Positions 26,458 to 35,868 of a DNA stretch of 46,767 nucleotides are shown here, in pieces. The notes below the pieces were generated by a model. That model saw nothing but the letters and a program-made list of their open reading frames with translations. It was not told the DNA's origin and did no database searches. A program made the translations under genes and the position numbers. The stretch is taken from contig SIAI01000034.1 of assembly GCA_009691855.1 (NCBI GenBank), forward strand, positions 1 to 46,767, in the 5' to 3' direction. This DNA is from Planctomycetota bacterium. GTDB lineage: Bacteria; Planctomycetota; UBA1135; GCA-002686595. Numbering within the stretch: the first letter of the stretch is position 1; each line of letters begins with the position of its first letter.

Positions 26458-28190
26458 GGTTGACCTCCTTGAGCGGCGAGCGCCTTGTCTACGTTGATCT
26501 GGATCGTGAGCCCGTCAGCCTGGATGCCCTTGTCACCGTCCAGGGTCTTGCTCGACTTGCTCTCGAAGTCCACGCACCAGGCCTGCGACTTGAACTGGCC
26601 CTCCAGCTGGTCCTTGAGCTTCGTGGCCTCGAGGCTGTTGGTGCCGAAGAAGTCGGCGTCCATCGTGACCATCACCGAGTCGTTCTTGGAGGACGAGCTC
26701 GTGTAGTTCGCCTCGAAGCGGCGGATGCCGATGCGCGCGTCCGCGCCCAGCGAGGCGATCGTGTTCATGACCAGGGCCGTCGCCGCCAGGGCCGACTGCG
26801 GCTGCGTGATCTCGCTGACCTGACCGAGCTCCTTGGAGAGCCGGTCGATCTCGTTGACCATCTTGGTCTTGATCTTGAGCAGCTCCTCATACTTGGTGTT
26901 GAGCGTGTCGCCGCCGGAGGCGGCCAGAGCTGCGTATTCGGCCAGCTCCTTGGGCGGGTCGGGCAAGCGCACCGCGCGCGGATTGGTCGGGTCGGGGAGC
27001 ATGCGCGAGTTCGAGGCCTCGAGCCAGATCTGCATGTCGCCCTTGATGCCCTTGGCGAGGTTGCCCTCGTCGCGCCACTCGAGCTGCTTGTCGAGCACGA
27101 TGTACTGCACGAACAAGAGCGTGAAGAGCAGCAGCGAGAACACCGCCAGCGGCAGCTCGAGACGCTCCAGGCGCCCGCTGAAGCGCAGCTCCTCACGCCG
27201 CAAGCGCGGCGTCAGGGTGCCGCCCTCGAAGCCGCGCAGCGCCGCGCCGAAGGCGATCACGAACTCGCGCGCCGGCCGGGCGTCGCCGAGCTGGAAGGGC
27301 ATCTCCTGCAGCGGCACGTCGAGCAGGGTCTCGCCCTCGAGCCCCGGCAGGTCCTTGCCGCACAGGTAGACGCGCTTGATCTCGTTCGTCGTGCGCGCGC
27401 CGGAGAGCGTGCGCAGGAGCTCGCGGCGGATGCGCTGCGCGGCGGCCAGGTGGCGCTCCTTCTCGGTGGTGCGCGGCGCGAGGACCGCTTCCTTGCCGAG
27501 CTCCTTGGGGGCCCTGGGGCCCTCCAAGGCGGGATCCTCGACCGCGTCCGCTTCTTCGGGTCCCGGCGCGAGGTATGCACCGGCGCGGATCGCGCGCAGG
27601 CTGGCCAGGCGCCGGCCGTCGGCCACGACCACCGTGGTCGAGGTGTCGCCGACGTGGATCAGCACCGTGGCCGCGTCCTCGGTGAGGATGCCGGCCTCGA
27701 AGGCGGCGTCGAACAGCGCCGTGCCCTCGAGCTCGGCCTCGAGCGCCTCCAACCCGGCCTTCTCGCAGATGGTCAGCGCCGCGCGCAGGCGCTCCTTGGG
27801 CACGGCCGTGACCAGGAGCTGCGACTCCATGCCCGGCTTGGTGCCCAGGACCAGAAAGTCGATCACGACCTGATCGATGTCGTACTGCGGGAGGTTGCCC
27901 TCGATCTCGAACTTCAGGACCTCCTCGATCTTGTCGCGGTCGTCGAAGGGCAGCGTCAGGTTGCGGAAAGCCGCCGCGCCCGAGTCGATGGCGAGGTAGA
28001 CGCTGTCGGCCGAGAGCTTGTTGTTCTTGACGATCTCGCGCAGGCGCTCGGTCAGGAGCTGCGCCGCGCCCTCGCCGGTCGGGATCTCGCCGGCCTCGGC
28101 GCAGACGAGCTTGTGCTTCTTCAGGCTCCCGTCGATCGCCACCAGGTGGAAGGAGCGCTCGCCGAGGTGGATGCCGATGGTCTGGGACAT
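26454..28190 (-). CDS. GspL-like protein: PilM actin-like domain fused to PilN-like membrane part
   Basis: The start at 28190 gives 578 residues. Residues 1 to about 330 are an actin-like ATPase fold of the PilM/GspL type (IGIHLGERSFHLVAI at the start, AIDSGAAAFRNLTLPF near 75, LIHVGDTSTTVVVADG near 170). One membrane segment follows at about 346-366 (LAVFSLLLFTLLFVQYIVL), then a coiled coil and an extracytoplasmic ferredoxin-like domain of PilN type. This is the domain order of GspL. Type II secretion and type IV pilus machines use it to tie the assembly ATPase to the membrane. No ATPase, secretin or pilin gene is in the window, so the partners are elsewhere or the platform does something else. 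Open frame beyond 28190 is shadow. Confidence 0.78.
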   Translation of the reverse strand: MSQTIGIHLGERSFHLVAIDGSLKKHKLVCAEAGEIPTGEGAAQLLTERLREIVKNNKLSADSVYLAIDSGAAAFRNLTLPFDDRDKIEEVLKFEIEGNLPQYDIDQVVIDFLVLGTKPGMESQLLVTAVPKERLRAALTICEKAGLEALEAELEGTALFDAAFEAGILTEDAATVLIHVGDTSTTVVVADGRRLASLRAIRAGAYLAPGPEEADAVEDPALEGPRAPKELGKEAVLAPRTTEKERHLAAAQRIRRELLRTLSGARTTNEIKRVYLCGKDLPGLEGETLLDVPLQEMPFQLGDARPAREFVIAFGAALRGFEGGTLTPRLRREELRFSGRLERLELPLAVFSLLLFTLLFVQYIVLDKQLEWRDEGNLAKGIKGDMQIWLEASNSRMLPDPTNPRAVRLPDPPKELAEYAALAASGGDTLNTKYEELLKIKTKMVNEIDRLSKELGQVSEITQPQSALAATALVMNTIASLGADARIGIRRFEANYTSSSSKNDSVMVTMDADFFGTNSLEATKLKDQLEGQFKSQAWCVDFESKSSKTLDGDKGIQADGLTIQINVDKALAAQGGQP

Positions 28191-28198
28191 GGGACAGG

Positions 28199-28576
28199 CT
28201 ACTGGAGCTTCGCGCCGGAGAGGACGGGCTGGCCGTCGACCCACTGGTTGAACTGCTGGAGGTGGTGGTCCGGGATGACGTAGGTCTTGATCAGCTCGCG
28301 GCTGTCGTGGCCGATCTTCACCAGCTCGGAATCCAGGGTGGCGATGTTGCGTTCCTTGAGCGCCTCGATCTTCTCGCGGTACACCCGGAGGATCCAACGC
28401 AGGTTGTTCACGCGCTCCTCGTCCAGGTCGAAGGCCGCCACCATCTGCGCCTCGTAGGCGCCGGGGCGCTCCTGCTGCACGGGGTGGATGCGGTCGGAGA
28501 TCAGGAGGCCCGCGGCGAGGCCGACGCAGAAGGTCGTCGTGGCGAGGACCAGGACCCAGAAGCGCTCGGAGTTCAT
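28199..28576 (-). CDS. Small single-pass membrane protein, periplasmic helical domain
   Basis: This 125-residue protein has one membrane segment (about 7-27, FWVLVLATTTFCVGLAAGLL) and a helical, charged domain outside, with an L-D-E-E-R-V-N-N-L-R pattern near 52-61. The layout recalls Spy/CpxP/CnrX-type helical envelope-stress or metal sensors, but I cannot show homology. Its start overlaps the anti-sigma stop (ATGA) and it lies 8 bp before the GspL-like gene. Its position directly after an anti-sigma gene suggests a sensor or modulator for the sigma pair; this is inference. Confidence 0.7.
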   Translation of the reverse strand: MNSERFWVLVLATTTFCVGLAAGLLISDRIHPVQQERPGAYEAQMVAAFDLDEERVNNLRWILRVYREKIEALKERNIATLDSELVKIGHDSRELIKTYVIPDHHLQQFNQWVDGQPVLSGAKLQ

Positions 28577-29034
28577 CGCGCGGTGGGAGCAGGGGCCGGA
28601 TTGGCGTCGGCGGGCGGCGCGTCGAGCCAGGGCGGCGGCGCATCGGTCGCGCCCAGACCGTTGCCGGTGGGCAGGCTCTGGCGCTGGATGGCAACGGCGA
28701 GCACGAACAGGAGCGCGGCCGCCACGGCGGTCGCGACCAGCAGGAAGGGCAGGAGCGCCCGGCGCGGACGGACAGCGGGCGGCTCGGGCACCAGCACCCC
28801 GGGGTCGCCGGCGAAGGCCCGGCGCGCGACGCGCGCGGCGAAGCCGGGCGGCACCTTCACCGCAGACGGGTCGGGCTCGAACCAGCGCTGCAGAATCTTG
28901 CCCTCCTTGGCTGTCTCGCGGCACGCGGGGCAGTCCAAAAGGTGCGTGCGCAGCGGCGAGGCCTGGACCTCGGCCAATTCGCCGTCCAGGTAACTCGGCA
29001 CGAGCGGTCGGGCGTCTTCGCAGGTGATCTTCAT
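28573..29034 (-). CDS. Zinc-finger anti-sigma factor
   Basis: This 153-residue protein has the zf-HC2 head of ECF anti-sigma factors (CEDARPLVPSYLDGEL, then HLLDCPAC, the H-x-x-x-C-x-x-C zinc ligands at about 31-38). One membrane segment (about 93-113, ALLPFLLVATAVAAALLFVL) and a short Pro/Ala-rich external tail follow. It would bind the sigma factor encoded 48 bp upstream and hold it at the membrane until a signal arrives. It overlaps the following small membrane protein gene by 4 bp. Confidence 0.88.
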   Translation of the reverse strand: MKITCEDARPLVPSYLDGELAEVQASPLRTHLLDCPACRETAKEGKILQRWFEPDPSAVKVPPGFAARVARRAFAGDPGVLVPEPPAVRPRRALLPFLLVATAVAAALLFVLAVAIQRQSLPTGNGLGATDAPPPWLDAPPADANPAPAPTAR

Positions 29035-29082
29035 GTCGTGTGCTCCTCTAGTTGCTTGTTTCTTCTGAGCGGTCCTGGAGGG

Positions 29083-29694
29083 CTAGTCGGGGGTGGCAAA
29101 CTCGGGGTGGAGGCGGATCATCGCCTCCTTGAAGCGCGCGCGGGCGCGGAACAGGCGCGACTCGATCGTCCCGATCGAGATGCCGAGGACCTCGGCCATC
29201 TGCTGGTAGGGCATGTCCTCGAACTCGCGCAGCACGAGCACCGTGCGGAAGATCTCGGGCAGCTCGCCCAGGACCTCGTGCGTGATGCGCGCGATCTCCT
29301 CCTTGCGCAGATGCGCATCGGGAGCCGTGATCGCGACCCCGGAACCCGCCTGACCGCGCACGGGAGAAGCGCTCAGCTCGGGATCCTCGACCGCCTGGAC
29401 CGGGCTGCGACCAGTGCGCTTCAGGAAGTCGAGCGCGGTGTTCACCGCGATGCGGTAGAGCCAGGTCGAGAACGAGCTCTGGCGCTGGAAGGTCTCGAGC
29501 CGGCGATAGGCCTTCAGGAAGGTGTCCTGGGCTATGTCCTCGACCTCGACCGCGCTCTTCGCGTAGTGCCGAACCAAGGCAAAGATGCGCTCCTGGTAGC
29601 GCTCGACGAGCAGCTGGAAGGAGAGCGGGTTGCCCGCCAGGGTCTCTTCGACCAGTTGGACGTCCTCACGGGCCAGTTCGTGCATCGTGATCAT
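29083..29694 (-). CDS. ECF sigma factor (RpoE-like)
   Basis: This 203-residue ECF factor has region 2 at about residues 25-95 (LVERYQERIFALVRHY, then VEDIAQDTFLKAYRRL, then FSTWLYRIAVNTALDFLKR) and region 4 at about 135-190 (ELPEIFRTVLVLREFEDMPY, then the helix-turn-helix QQMAEVLGISIGTIESRLFR). It is close to the textbook RpoE/SigW pattern. A second ATG three codons in (29685) is an equally possible start. It precedes a zinc-finger anti-sigma gene and follows ribBA by 42 bp on the same strand. It probably drives its own operon, including the GspL/GspM-like pair; this is inferred from arrangement. Confidence 0.92.
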   Translation of the reverse strand: MITMHELAREDVQLVEETLAGNPLSFQLLVERYQERIFALVRHYAKSAVEVEDIAQDTFLKAYRRLETFQRQSSFSTWLYRIAVNTALDFLKRTGRSPVQAVEDPELSASPVRGQAGSGVAITAPDAHLRKEEIARITHEVLGELPEIFRTVLVLREFEDMPYQQMAEVLGISIGTIESRLFRARARFKEAMIRLHPEFATPD

Positions 29695-29736
29695 GGGACC
29701 CTGCGCGGGGTCCGTTGCGACGTCCCAGGGAGCGCG

Positions 29737-31017
29737 CTATTCCCGGCCGTCGCTCCTGCCCGCTGGCTTCTGAGGCCCGAGATCGGGCTCCCCAAGCCAG
29801 TGGCCGAGCTTCGCGCGCTTCGTCTGCAAGTACTTGATGTTGTTCGGGTTAGGCTCTGTCTGCAGGGCCACCTGATCGACCAGTTCCAGGCCGTAGCCGG
29901 AGAGGCCGTGGAGCTTCTTCGGGTTGTTCGTCAGGAGGCGCATCCGGCGCACTCCGAGGTAGTGAAGGATCTGCGCGCCGATCCCGTACTCGCGCAGGTC
30001 CGCGGGCAGCCCCAGGGCCGTGTTGGCCTCGACCGTATCCATTCCCTGGTCCTGGAGGCGGTAGGCGCGCAGCTTGTTGGCCAGGCCGATGCCGCGGCCC
30101 TCCTGGCGCAGGTAGAGCAGCACGCTGGGCGGCGCCTGGGCGAGGCGCTCGAGAGCGAGGTGCAGCTGTGGCTCGCAGTCGCAGCGCTGCGAGCCGAAGA
30201 CGTCGCCGGTCAGGCACTCGGAGTGGACGCGCACCGAAACGACCTCGGCAGCCCCCTCGCGCGGGCCTTCGGCCGGACCTGCGGGCATGCCCAGGGTGAG
30301 CGCGACGTGCTCGATCCCATCCACTCTGGAGCGGAAGAGATGCGAGAGGAAGCGCCCATGGCGCGTCGGCAGGGGCACGTCCATCACCACCGGTTCGATC
30401 AGGCGCTCGTTGTGGCGGCGGTGGGCGATCAGGTCGGCGATGGTGCAGATCTTGAGCCCGTGGCGCGCGGCGAAGGCCTCGAGCTCGGGCATGCGCGCCA
30501 TGGTCCCGTCCTCGTTCATGATCTCGCAGATCACGCCGGCGGCAGAGCGGGAGCCGCTCAGGCGCGCCAGGTCGACGATGCCCTCGGTCTGGCCCTCGCG
30601 CACCAGCACCCCACCCTCGCGGGCGCGCAGCGGGAACACGTGGCCCGGGCTGACCAGCGCCTCGGGTCCCGCGTCGGGCGCGCAGGCGACGCGGATCGTG
30701 CGCGCGCGGTCGGCGGCGCTGATGCCGGTCGTGACCCCACTCGCGGCCTCGATCGAGACCGTGAAGGCCGTACCCATGCGCGAGCCGTTGCGCTCCACCT
30801 GGGCGCGCAGGCCCAAGCGATCGCACAGCTCGGCCGCCAGCGGCAGACAGATCAGCCCGCGCGCCTCCTTGGCCATGAAGTTGATCGCGGCCGGAGAGAC
30901 GTGCTCGGCCAGCATGGCGAGGTCGCCCTCGTTCTCGCGCGACGGATCATCGACCAGGATGACCATCCGGCCAGCCTGGAGCTCGGCCAGGATCTCGGGG
31001 ATCGGGCTGGGAGGCAT
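29737..31017 (-). CDS. ribBA: Bifunctional DHBP synthase / GTP cyclohydrolase II
   Basis: This 426-residue fusion performs both entry steps of riboflavin synthesis. The N-terminal RibB half (about 1-205) makes 3,4-dihydroxy-2-butanone 4-phosphate from ribulose 5-phosphate and has the R-E-N-E-G-D motif (27-32). The C-terminal RibA half (about 215-410) opens GTP and shows the zinc cysteines in [16 protein letters not shown] plus the RQEGRGIGL and [12 protein letters not shown] motifs. The start at 31017 agrees with family N-termini; the open frame further upstream is on the wrong side of the divergent promoter. No FMN riboswitch is recognisable upstream. It is followed by the ECF sigma gene with a 42-bp gap. 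Confidence 0.95.
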   Translation of the reverse strand: MPPSPIPEILAELQAGRMVILVDDPSRENEGDLAMLAEHVSPAAINFMAKEARGLICLPLAAELCDRLGLRAQVERNGSRMGTAFTVSIEAASGVTTGISAADRARTIRVACAPDAGPEALVSPGHVFPLRAREGGVLVREGQTEGIVDLARLSGSRSAAGVICEIMNEDGTMARMPELEAFAARHGLKICTIADLIAHRRHNERLIEPVVMDVPLPTRHGRFLSHLFRSRVDGIEHVALTLGMPAGPAEGPREGAAEVVSVRVHSECLTGDVFGSQRCDCEPQLHLALERLAQAPPSVLLYLRQEGRGIGLANKLRAYRLQDQGMDTVEANTALGLPADLREYGIGAQILHYLGVRRMRLLTNNPKKLHGLSGYGLELVDQVALQTEPNPNNIKYLQTKRAKLGHWLGEPDLGPQKPAGRSDGRE

Positions 31018-31111
31018 GGGTGGAGCATCGTATCGGTGTCGAGCCAGCAGGTCTCTCACCGAGCTTCGCGCGGCCTCGTCCGCGCCCCACGCGGCCTCCG
31101 AAGGCCAGTCA

Positions 31112-31143
31112 TTGTTCCCACCGCTCCCACAGGGTAGGAACAA
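31112..31143. promoter_or_regulatory. Inverted repeat overlapping the leader of the HEAT-cyclophilin gene
   Basis: TTGTTCC (31112-31118) and GGAACAA (31137-31143) form a perfect 7-bp inverted repeat with an 18-nt loop, ending 4 nt before the ATG at 31148. The right arm covers the purine-rich AGG at 31136-31138 that could be the ribosome-binding site. It may be an operator or a leader hairpin; its AT-rich arms stand out in this GC-rich DNA. Confidence 0.4.
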
Positions 31144-31147
31144 GCCC

Positions 31148-33259
31148 ATGCGCCTCCTTGTCGCCGCGCTGCTGGGCCTGCTTTCCGCGTGCGGCGGCTC
31201 AGGCGTGAGGAACGAGCCCGTGCACCAGCCGGCCAGCGCCCTGGCCGGCGCCAAGGGCGCGGCGGTCGAGCTCCTGACCTCGCGCGAGCTCGTGGAGATC
31301 GCGCGGCTCGAGGACCAGCGCTCGCTCGGCGACGGACGCCTGCTGGAGCTCTTGGTGGGCGACCGCGACGAGCGCGTGCGTGCGCGCGCGGCGACCGCGC
31401 TCGGGCGCTTCCCGTTCCCGCGCTTCGGCGCCGACGTGACCACGGGCCTGGTGCGCGCGTTGGAGGACCCGGACCTCTCCGTGCGCCTCACGGCCGCCTT
31501 CGCCTTGGGGGTGCGCGCCGATCCGACCAGCGGCGGAACGCTGCTCGCCTACCGCAACGATCCCGACGCGACCCTGCGCGCACGCGTGGTCGAGGCCGCC
31601 AGCAAGATCCCCGACCCGGCCCTGCACCTGCCACTCACGCTCGCGCTGCGCGACGCCGACCTCAGCGTGCGCATGGAGGCCGCGGTCGGCGCGGCGCGCT
31701 GGCCGACGGACGAGAAAAGCGCGGTTGAGGTCGATCGCGCGCTGCTCGACGCGCTCAGCCCCTATCGCATCACGCGCGAGGCTGCACCCAAGTCGGCGGT
31801 CGAGGCCGAGCTCGTGTGGCGCATCCTGTGGGCCCTCGGACGGCGCAAGGCGGAGCTCGGCCGCGGACCGTTCCTCGAGTACGCGGGCTCGGACATCACC
31901 CTGGAGCGCCTGTTCGCGCTGCGCGGCCTGGCCCAGCTCGCGCCGGACGCGACCAGCGTGCGCGCCGCCGTGGCCGCGCTCACCGGCCCCAGCGCGGCGC
32001 GCGACTGGCGCGTGGCCTTCGAGGGCACAGTGGCGCTGGGTCGCTTCGGCGCCGTCCAGGGGACGACCCTCGGACCCGAGGCGCGTGCGGCGCTCAGCGC
32101 GGCGGCCGAGCATCCCAGCACGCACGTGCGCGCCGCGGCCATGAATGCGCTCGCCGCCCTGGGCGACGACAAGGACGTGCTGGCGCTGCTGCAGCGCGGA
32201 TACCTGGATCTCTCGGTCAGCGTGCGCGCCGTGGCGCTGCGCGCGCGCGCCAGGGTCGCGCGCCCCGCGGACGCGCTCGAGGCGCTGCAACGCGCCGCCA
32301 AGGACGTCGACCTCGTGGTGCGCGCGGCCGCCGCCGACGCCGCCGGCGCGCTGCGCGACGAGCGCGCGGTCGACGTCCTGCTGGAGCTCGCGCGCGATCC
32401 GTCGCTGTTCGTCTCCACGCGCGCGGTCGAGGCCCTGGGCCAGCATCCGTCCGAGCGCGTGCACAGCGCGCTGCACGAGTTCGCGGCCCACGCCGACAAC
32501 GGCATGCGCCTGGCCGCCGTCACGGCCCTGAAGGCGATGGTCACGCCCGCTGACGCGGTCGCGCTCGAGCAGGCCTACTCGAGTTCCAGCGGCGACGGCG
32601 CGGCCGAGGTGGCTTTCAACGCGCTGCAAGCCCTGGCGGCGATCGACACGAGCGAAGCGCGCGCGGTGGTCACGCGCGCGCAGCAGGACGCGCGCGTGTA
32701 CGTGCGCACGGTGGCCAGGAAGCTCGTCGCCGCGGCCGGCGGCGTGCCCAGCGAGAGCGAGCCCGTCAGCGCGCCCGAACGCGCCGTGCCCGTGCCGGGC
32801 AAGGACTACCCGCTCTACCGCTTCAACCCGATGGTCGAGCTGCAGACCAGCCGCGGCGCGATGGTGTTCGAGCTCTTCCCCGCCGAAGCACCGATCCACG
32901 TGCACAACTTCCTGACGCTGGTCGAGCGCCGCGCCTACGACGGGCTCACCTTCCACCGCGTCGAGCCCGACTTCGTGGTGCAGGGCGGCGACTACCGCGG
33001 CGACGGCAACGGCGCCAAACCGTGGGAGGGCGAGGCCCTGCGCGCCGAGTTCACGCCGCGCAAGTACACGCGCGGTTCCTTGGGTATGCCGCGCAACGAG
33101 GACCCCGACTCGGGCGGCAGCCAGTTCTTCGTCACGCACGTGCCGACCCCGCACCTCGACGGCCGCTACACGATCTTCGGCGAGCTGCGCACCGGCGGCG
33201 AGGTGCTCGACCAGCTCGAGGTCGGCGACCGCATCCTCTCGGCGCGGCTGCTGAAGTAA
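31148..33259 (+). CDS. Lipoprotein with HEAT repeats and C-terminal cyclophilin-type prolyl isomerase domain
   Basis: The start at 31148 gives 703 residues. The N-terminus [17 protein letters not shown] is a lipoprotein signal with C15 as the lipidated cysteine. Residues ~45-540 are HEAT/PBS-lyase-like helical repeats (patterns such as [13 protein letters not shown]). Residues ~560-703 form a cyclophilin-type peptidyl-prolyl isomerase, with [14 protein letters not shown] carrying the active-site Arg and GGSQFFVTH in the core. It would act at the outer face of a membrane, with the HEAT solenoid as client- or partner-binding arm. I recall comparable HEAT-cyclophilin proteins in Bacteroidota. 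It is divergent from ribBA. The open frame back to 30287 is antisense to ribBA. Confidence 0.88.
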   Translation: MRLLVAALLGLLSACGGSGVRNEPVHQPASALAGAKGAAVELLTSRELVEIARLEDQRSLGDGRLLELLVGDRDERVRARAATALGRFPFPRFGADVTTGLVRALEDPDLSVRLTAAFALGVRADPTSGGTLLAYRNDPDATLRARVVEAASKIPDPALHLPLTLALRDADLSVRMEAAVGAARWPTDEKSAVEVDRALLDALSPYRITREAAPKSAVEAELVWRILWALGRRKAELGRGPFLEYAGSDITLERLFALRGLAQLAPDATSVRAAVAALTGPSAARDWRVAFEGTVALGRFGAVQGTTLGPEARAALSAAAEHPSTHVRAAAMNALAALGDDKDVLALLQRGYLDLSVSVRAVALRARARVARPADALEALQRAAKDVDLVVRAAAADAAGALRDERAVDVLLELARDPSLFVSTRAVEALGQHPSERVHSALHEFAAHADNGMRLAAVTALKAMVTPADAVALEQAYSSSSGDGAAEVAFNALQALAAIDTSEARAVVTRAQQDARVYVRTVARKLVAAAGGVPSESEPVSAPERAVPVPGKDYPLYRFNPMVELQTSRGAMVFELFPAEAPIHVHNFLTLVERRAYDGLTFHRVEPDFVVQGGDYRGDGNGAKPWEGEALRAEFTPRKYTRGSLGMPRNEDPDSGGSQFFVTHVPTPHLDGRYTIFGELRTGGEVLDQLEVGDRILSARLLK

Positions 33260-33360
33260 CGCGCCCCGCTGGGACTTCGGGCGGGCTAGGATCGCGGCGC
33301 GCGACGATTCGGCGCCTTTTCCGTCGTCGTCTCGCGCGCCGGCTCCCACTCGAATCGGCC

Positions 33361-35868
33361 ATGACGACGCCCCTCGGCCGCCTCACCGAAGACGAGCTCC
33401 GTGTGCACGGGCCGTGGCTCGTGCGCGTGGCGCGCGGGCTCGTGGCGAGCGAGAGTGAGGCCGAGGATCTCGCGCAGGACGTGTGGCTCGAGCTCGCGCG
33501 GGGCACGGGGCCGATCGGACACCTGCGCGCGCTCGCGGCGAGCGTCGCGCGGCGGCTGGCGGGTCACCGGCGCGCGGCCGAACGCGCGCGCGAGGAGCGC
33601 GAGCGCCGTCACGCGCGCGACGAGGCGCTGCCGGGCCCGGACGAGCTCGTCGAGGTGCTCGACGTGCAGCGGCTCCTCTTGGAAGAGCTGCGCGCGCTCG
33701 ACGAGGTCCATCGCACGCCGCTCGTGCTCCACTACCACGAGGGCCTCTCCGCGGCCGAGATCGCGCGCCGCCGCGGCGTGCCGGCGAGCACGGTGCGCAG
33801 CCAGCTAGAACGCGCGCACGCGGAGCTGCGTGCGCGGCTCGACCGGCGGCACGGCGGCGAGCGGCGGCTGTGGGTCGCGCTCGTCGCGCGCTTGCCGAGG
33901 CGCGTGGCTCTGACGGGCGGAACGGTTGCTGGAGGCTTGCTCATGACGACTCTCGGGAAGACGTTGCTCGCCGCGGGCGTGCTCGGCGTGCTGGCCATGG
34001 GCTGGCGGCTCTCGGTGAGACACGACGGACCGCGCGTGAGCCCCGCGGACGCGGTGGCGACGGCGGACACGCCGCTCGCGGAACCCGGCGCGCTCCTTTC
34101 GGCGGACACGCCCGCTGCAGGGGACCCGCTCGCGCCGCCGGAGGCCCGAGCGGAGACGCGTTCCGCGCCCGCCGTCGAAGCGCCGGCGGCGAAGCTCCCG
34201 CTCGACGTCGCGGTGCTCGTGCTCGACGAAGAGAGCGCGCAGCCGTTGCCAGAGTTCGAGTTGGACCTCTGGCACGAGGAGGAGAGCTCCGAGCTCACGA
34301 CCGACGCCGAGGGCCGCGCGACGATCGAGGCGCGCTGGTTCGAGGCGCCCTTCGAGCTCCTGCTGCGCGGCGACTCGAAGGGCAGGTTCGAGGACGAGGG
34401 CCACGAGCTCGGCCCCGCGGACCGGCCCGCTGCCGGCGAACCGCTGGTACTCCGCTGCGCGACGGGGCCGAGCTACACGCTGCTCTTCGATTTGGCGCCG
34501 CCGGAGGGCGAGCTCTTCGCCAGCCTGTCCGCGGGCACCGCGCCGCCGTCCGATCCGCGCCTGCGCGCGAGCCTGCATCGCGACGGCGCGCGCACATGGA
34601 CGCGCTTCCCCCCGACCCGCGCGCACCGCAGCAGCCTCCGCGACGGGCCGTGGCTGCTCACGGTGTTCGCCGACGACGGCCTGTGGCGCGCCTGCGGGCC
34701 GGTCGCGACAATCGTCGGCGAGCAGCGCGAGCCCGTGCGGCTCACGTCCGAGCTGTGCGGAGCGGTGCGGGTGAGCTTCGACACTGAGGTCGCACCGGTG
34801 GCGCAGGAGTTCGTGATCACGCTGTTCCGACCGCAGGAGGGCAAGTGGGTGCAAGCGCGCGAGGTGTGGCTCGACCCGAAGTCTCGCTCCACCCGCTTCG
34901 AGTACCTTGAGCCGGGCGAGTACCAGGTCTCCGCGTGGTCCATCCTCCACGAGAGCGTGCGCGCGGACGTCCGCGTGGACGCCGGCGCGGTCGCGGAGGC
35001 GAGCCTCACGCTCGCGCCGAAGCCCGATCTCCGCGCGCTGCGCGTCGTCCTCACGAGCGAGACGGGCACGCTGGACCTGGGGTCGATCATGGCCAGAGCG
35101 CGCGAGCTCGCGACGAACACGACGCGCATGGGCAGCTGGCTGGGCTCGGAGAGCACCTCGAAGCGGCGCGTGCTCCTCATCGAGGGCCTCGCGCGCACGG
35201 CGCAGGAGGTCACGCTCGACGGCGCCTACGTGCTCCCGCTCGCCTGGTCGCCGGGCACTGCGCAGCTCGCCGGACCCGAGGACGACGAGGTCGTTTTCAC
35301 CTGCCTCGACGCGAACGCGCTTCCGCAGGTCACCGGCAAGGTACGCGTGCTGACGAGCTCCGGCGGGGCGTTGCGCGACGCCGCGGTCGTGACCTTCCGC
35401 GACGGCAGCGGCTCGTTCCATCACGTGACCGACGCGCGCGGCGAGACGACGCTGGAGTCGCTCGTCGCGGGCGCGCGCTTCGAGCTCTTCGTGAACGCCG
35501 ACGGCTTCCGGCCGCGCTATCTGCGCGAGCTCGCTCTGCCGTTCGAGACGGACGCGCTCGAGGTGCGCCTCGAGCCGGGCTGGGGCGCGTGGCTCGACGT
35601 CCGCTACCTCCTCGACCCGCTGCCGACGGATGGCGCCGAGACGCACGCGCGCGCGGCGGGCGCGCAGGTGCTCGTCGACGGCGTGCCCGCGGGCGAGCTC
35701 GACGAGCGCGGGCAAATCCTCCTCTCCGGCGACGCGCCGCCGGCGAAGATCGAGGTCCTCTATCCGGGCTACCACCTCGCCTACGGCCACATCGACGCCG
35801 CCACGGGCGCACCTCCGGCGCACTACAGCGGCTCGTTGTGGGTCGTGCTCGAGCCTGATCCCCACTGA
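33361..35868 (+). CDS. ECF sigma factor fused to a membrane segment and large predicted extracytoplasmic region
   Basis: One uninterrupted 835-residue frame. Residues ~10-165 are a complete ECF sigma factor: region 2 with E-S-E-A-E-D-L-A-Q-D-V-W-L-E at 31-44, region 4 with the helix-turn-helix LSAAEIARRRGVPASTVRSQ at 129-148. Hydrophobic sequence at about 183-215 gives one membrane segment or a hairpin, followed by a Pro/Ala linker to ~265. The remaining ~570 residues look like a string of beta-sandwich modules of carboxypeptidase-regulatory/Ig type (T-D-A-E-G-R-A-T-I-E near 310; T-D-A-R-G-E-T-T-L near 690). No anti-sigma gene is next to it. The sigma part would be held at the membrane and linked covalently to its sensor. 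Release by proteolysis is inference; a membrane protease gene follows. Confidence 0.82.
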   Translation: MTTPLGRLTEDELRVHGPWLVRVARGLVASESEAEDLAQDVWLELARGTGPIGHLRALAASVARRLAGHRRAAERAREERERRHARDEALPGPDELVEVLDVQRLLLEELRALDEVHRTPLVLHYHEGLSAAEIARRRGVPASTVRSQLERAHAELRARLDRRHGGERRLWVALVARLPRRVALTGGTVAGGLLMTTLGKTLLAAGVLGVLAMGWRLSVRHDGPRVSPADAVATADTPLAEPGALLSADTPAAGDPLAPPEARAETRSAPAVEAPAAKLPLDVAVLVLDEESAQPLPEFELDLWHEEESSELTTDAEGRATIEARWFEAPFELLLRGDSKGRFEDEGHELGPADRPAAGEPLVLRCATGPSYTLLFDLAPPEGELFASLSAGTAPPSDPRLRASLHRDGARTWTRFPPTRAHRSSLRDGPWLLTVFADDGLWRACGPVATIVGEQREPVRLTSELCGAVRVSFDTEVAPVAQEFVITLFRPQEGKWVQAREVWLDPKSRSTRFEYLEPGEYQVSAWSILHESVRADVRVDAGAVAEASLTLAPKPDLRALRVVLTSETGTLDLGSIMARARELATNTTRMGSWLGSESTSKRRVLLIEGLARTAQEVTLDGAYVLPLAWSPGTAQLAGPEDDEVVFTCLDANALPQVTGKVRVLTSSGGALRDAAVVTFRDGSGSFHHVTDARGETTLESLVAGARFELFVNADGFRPRYLRELALPFETDALEVRLEPGWGAWLDVRYLLDPLPTDGAETHARAAGAQVLVDGVPAGELDERGQILLSGDAPPAKIEVLYPGYHLAYGHIDAATGAPPAHYSGSLWVVLEPDPH

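Noticed and set aside
31018..31147. FMN riboswitch upstream of ribBA
   Set aside because: None of the conserved RFN-element segments can be recognised; only a short inverted repeat belonging to the opposite gene is visible.
29737..31491. 584-residue form of ribBA
   Set aside because: The first 158 residues would extend antisense across the HEAT-cyclophilin start and show no similarity to RibB.
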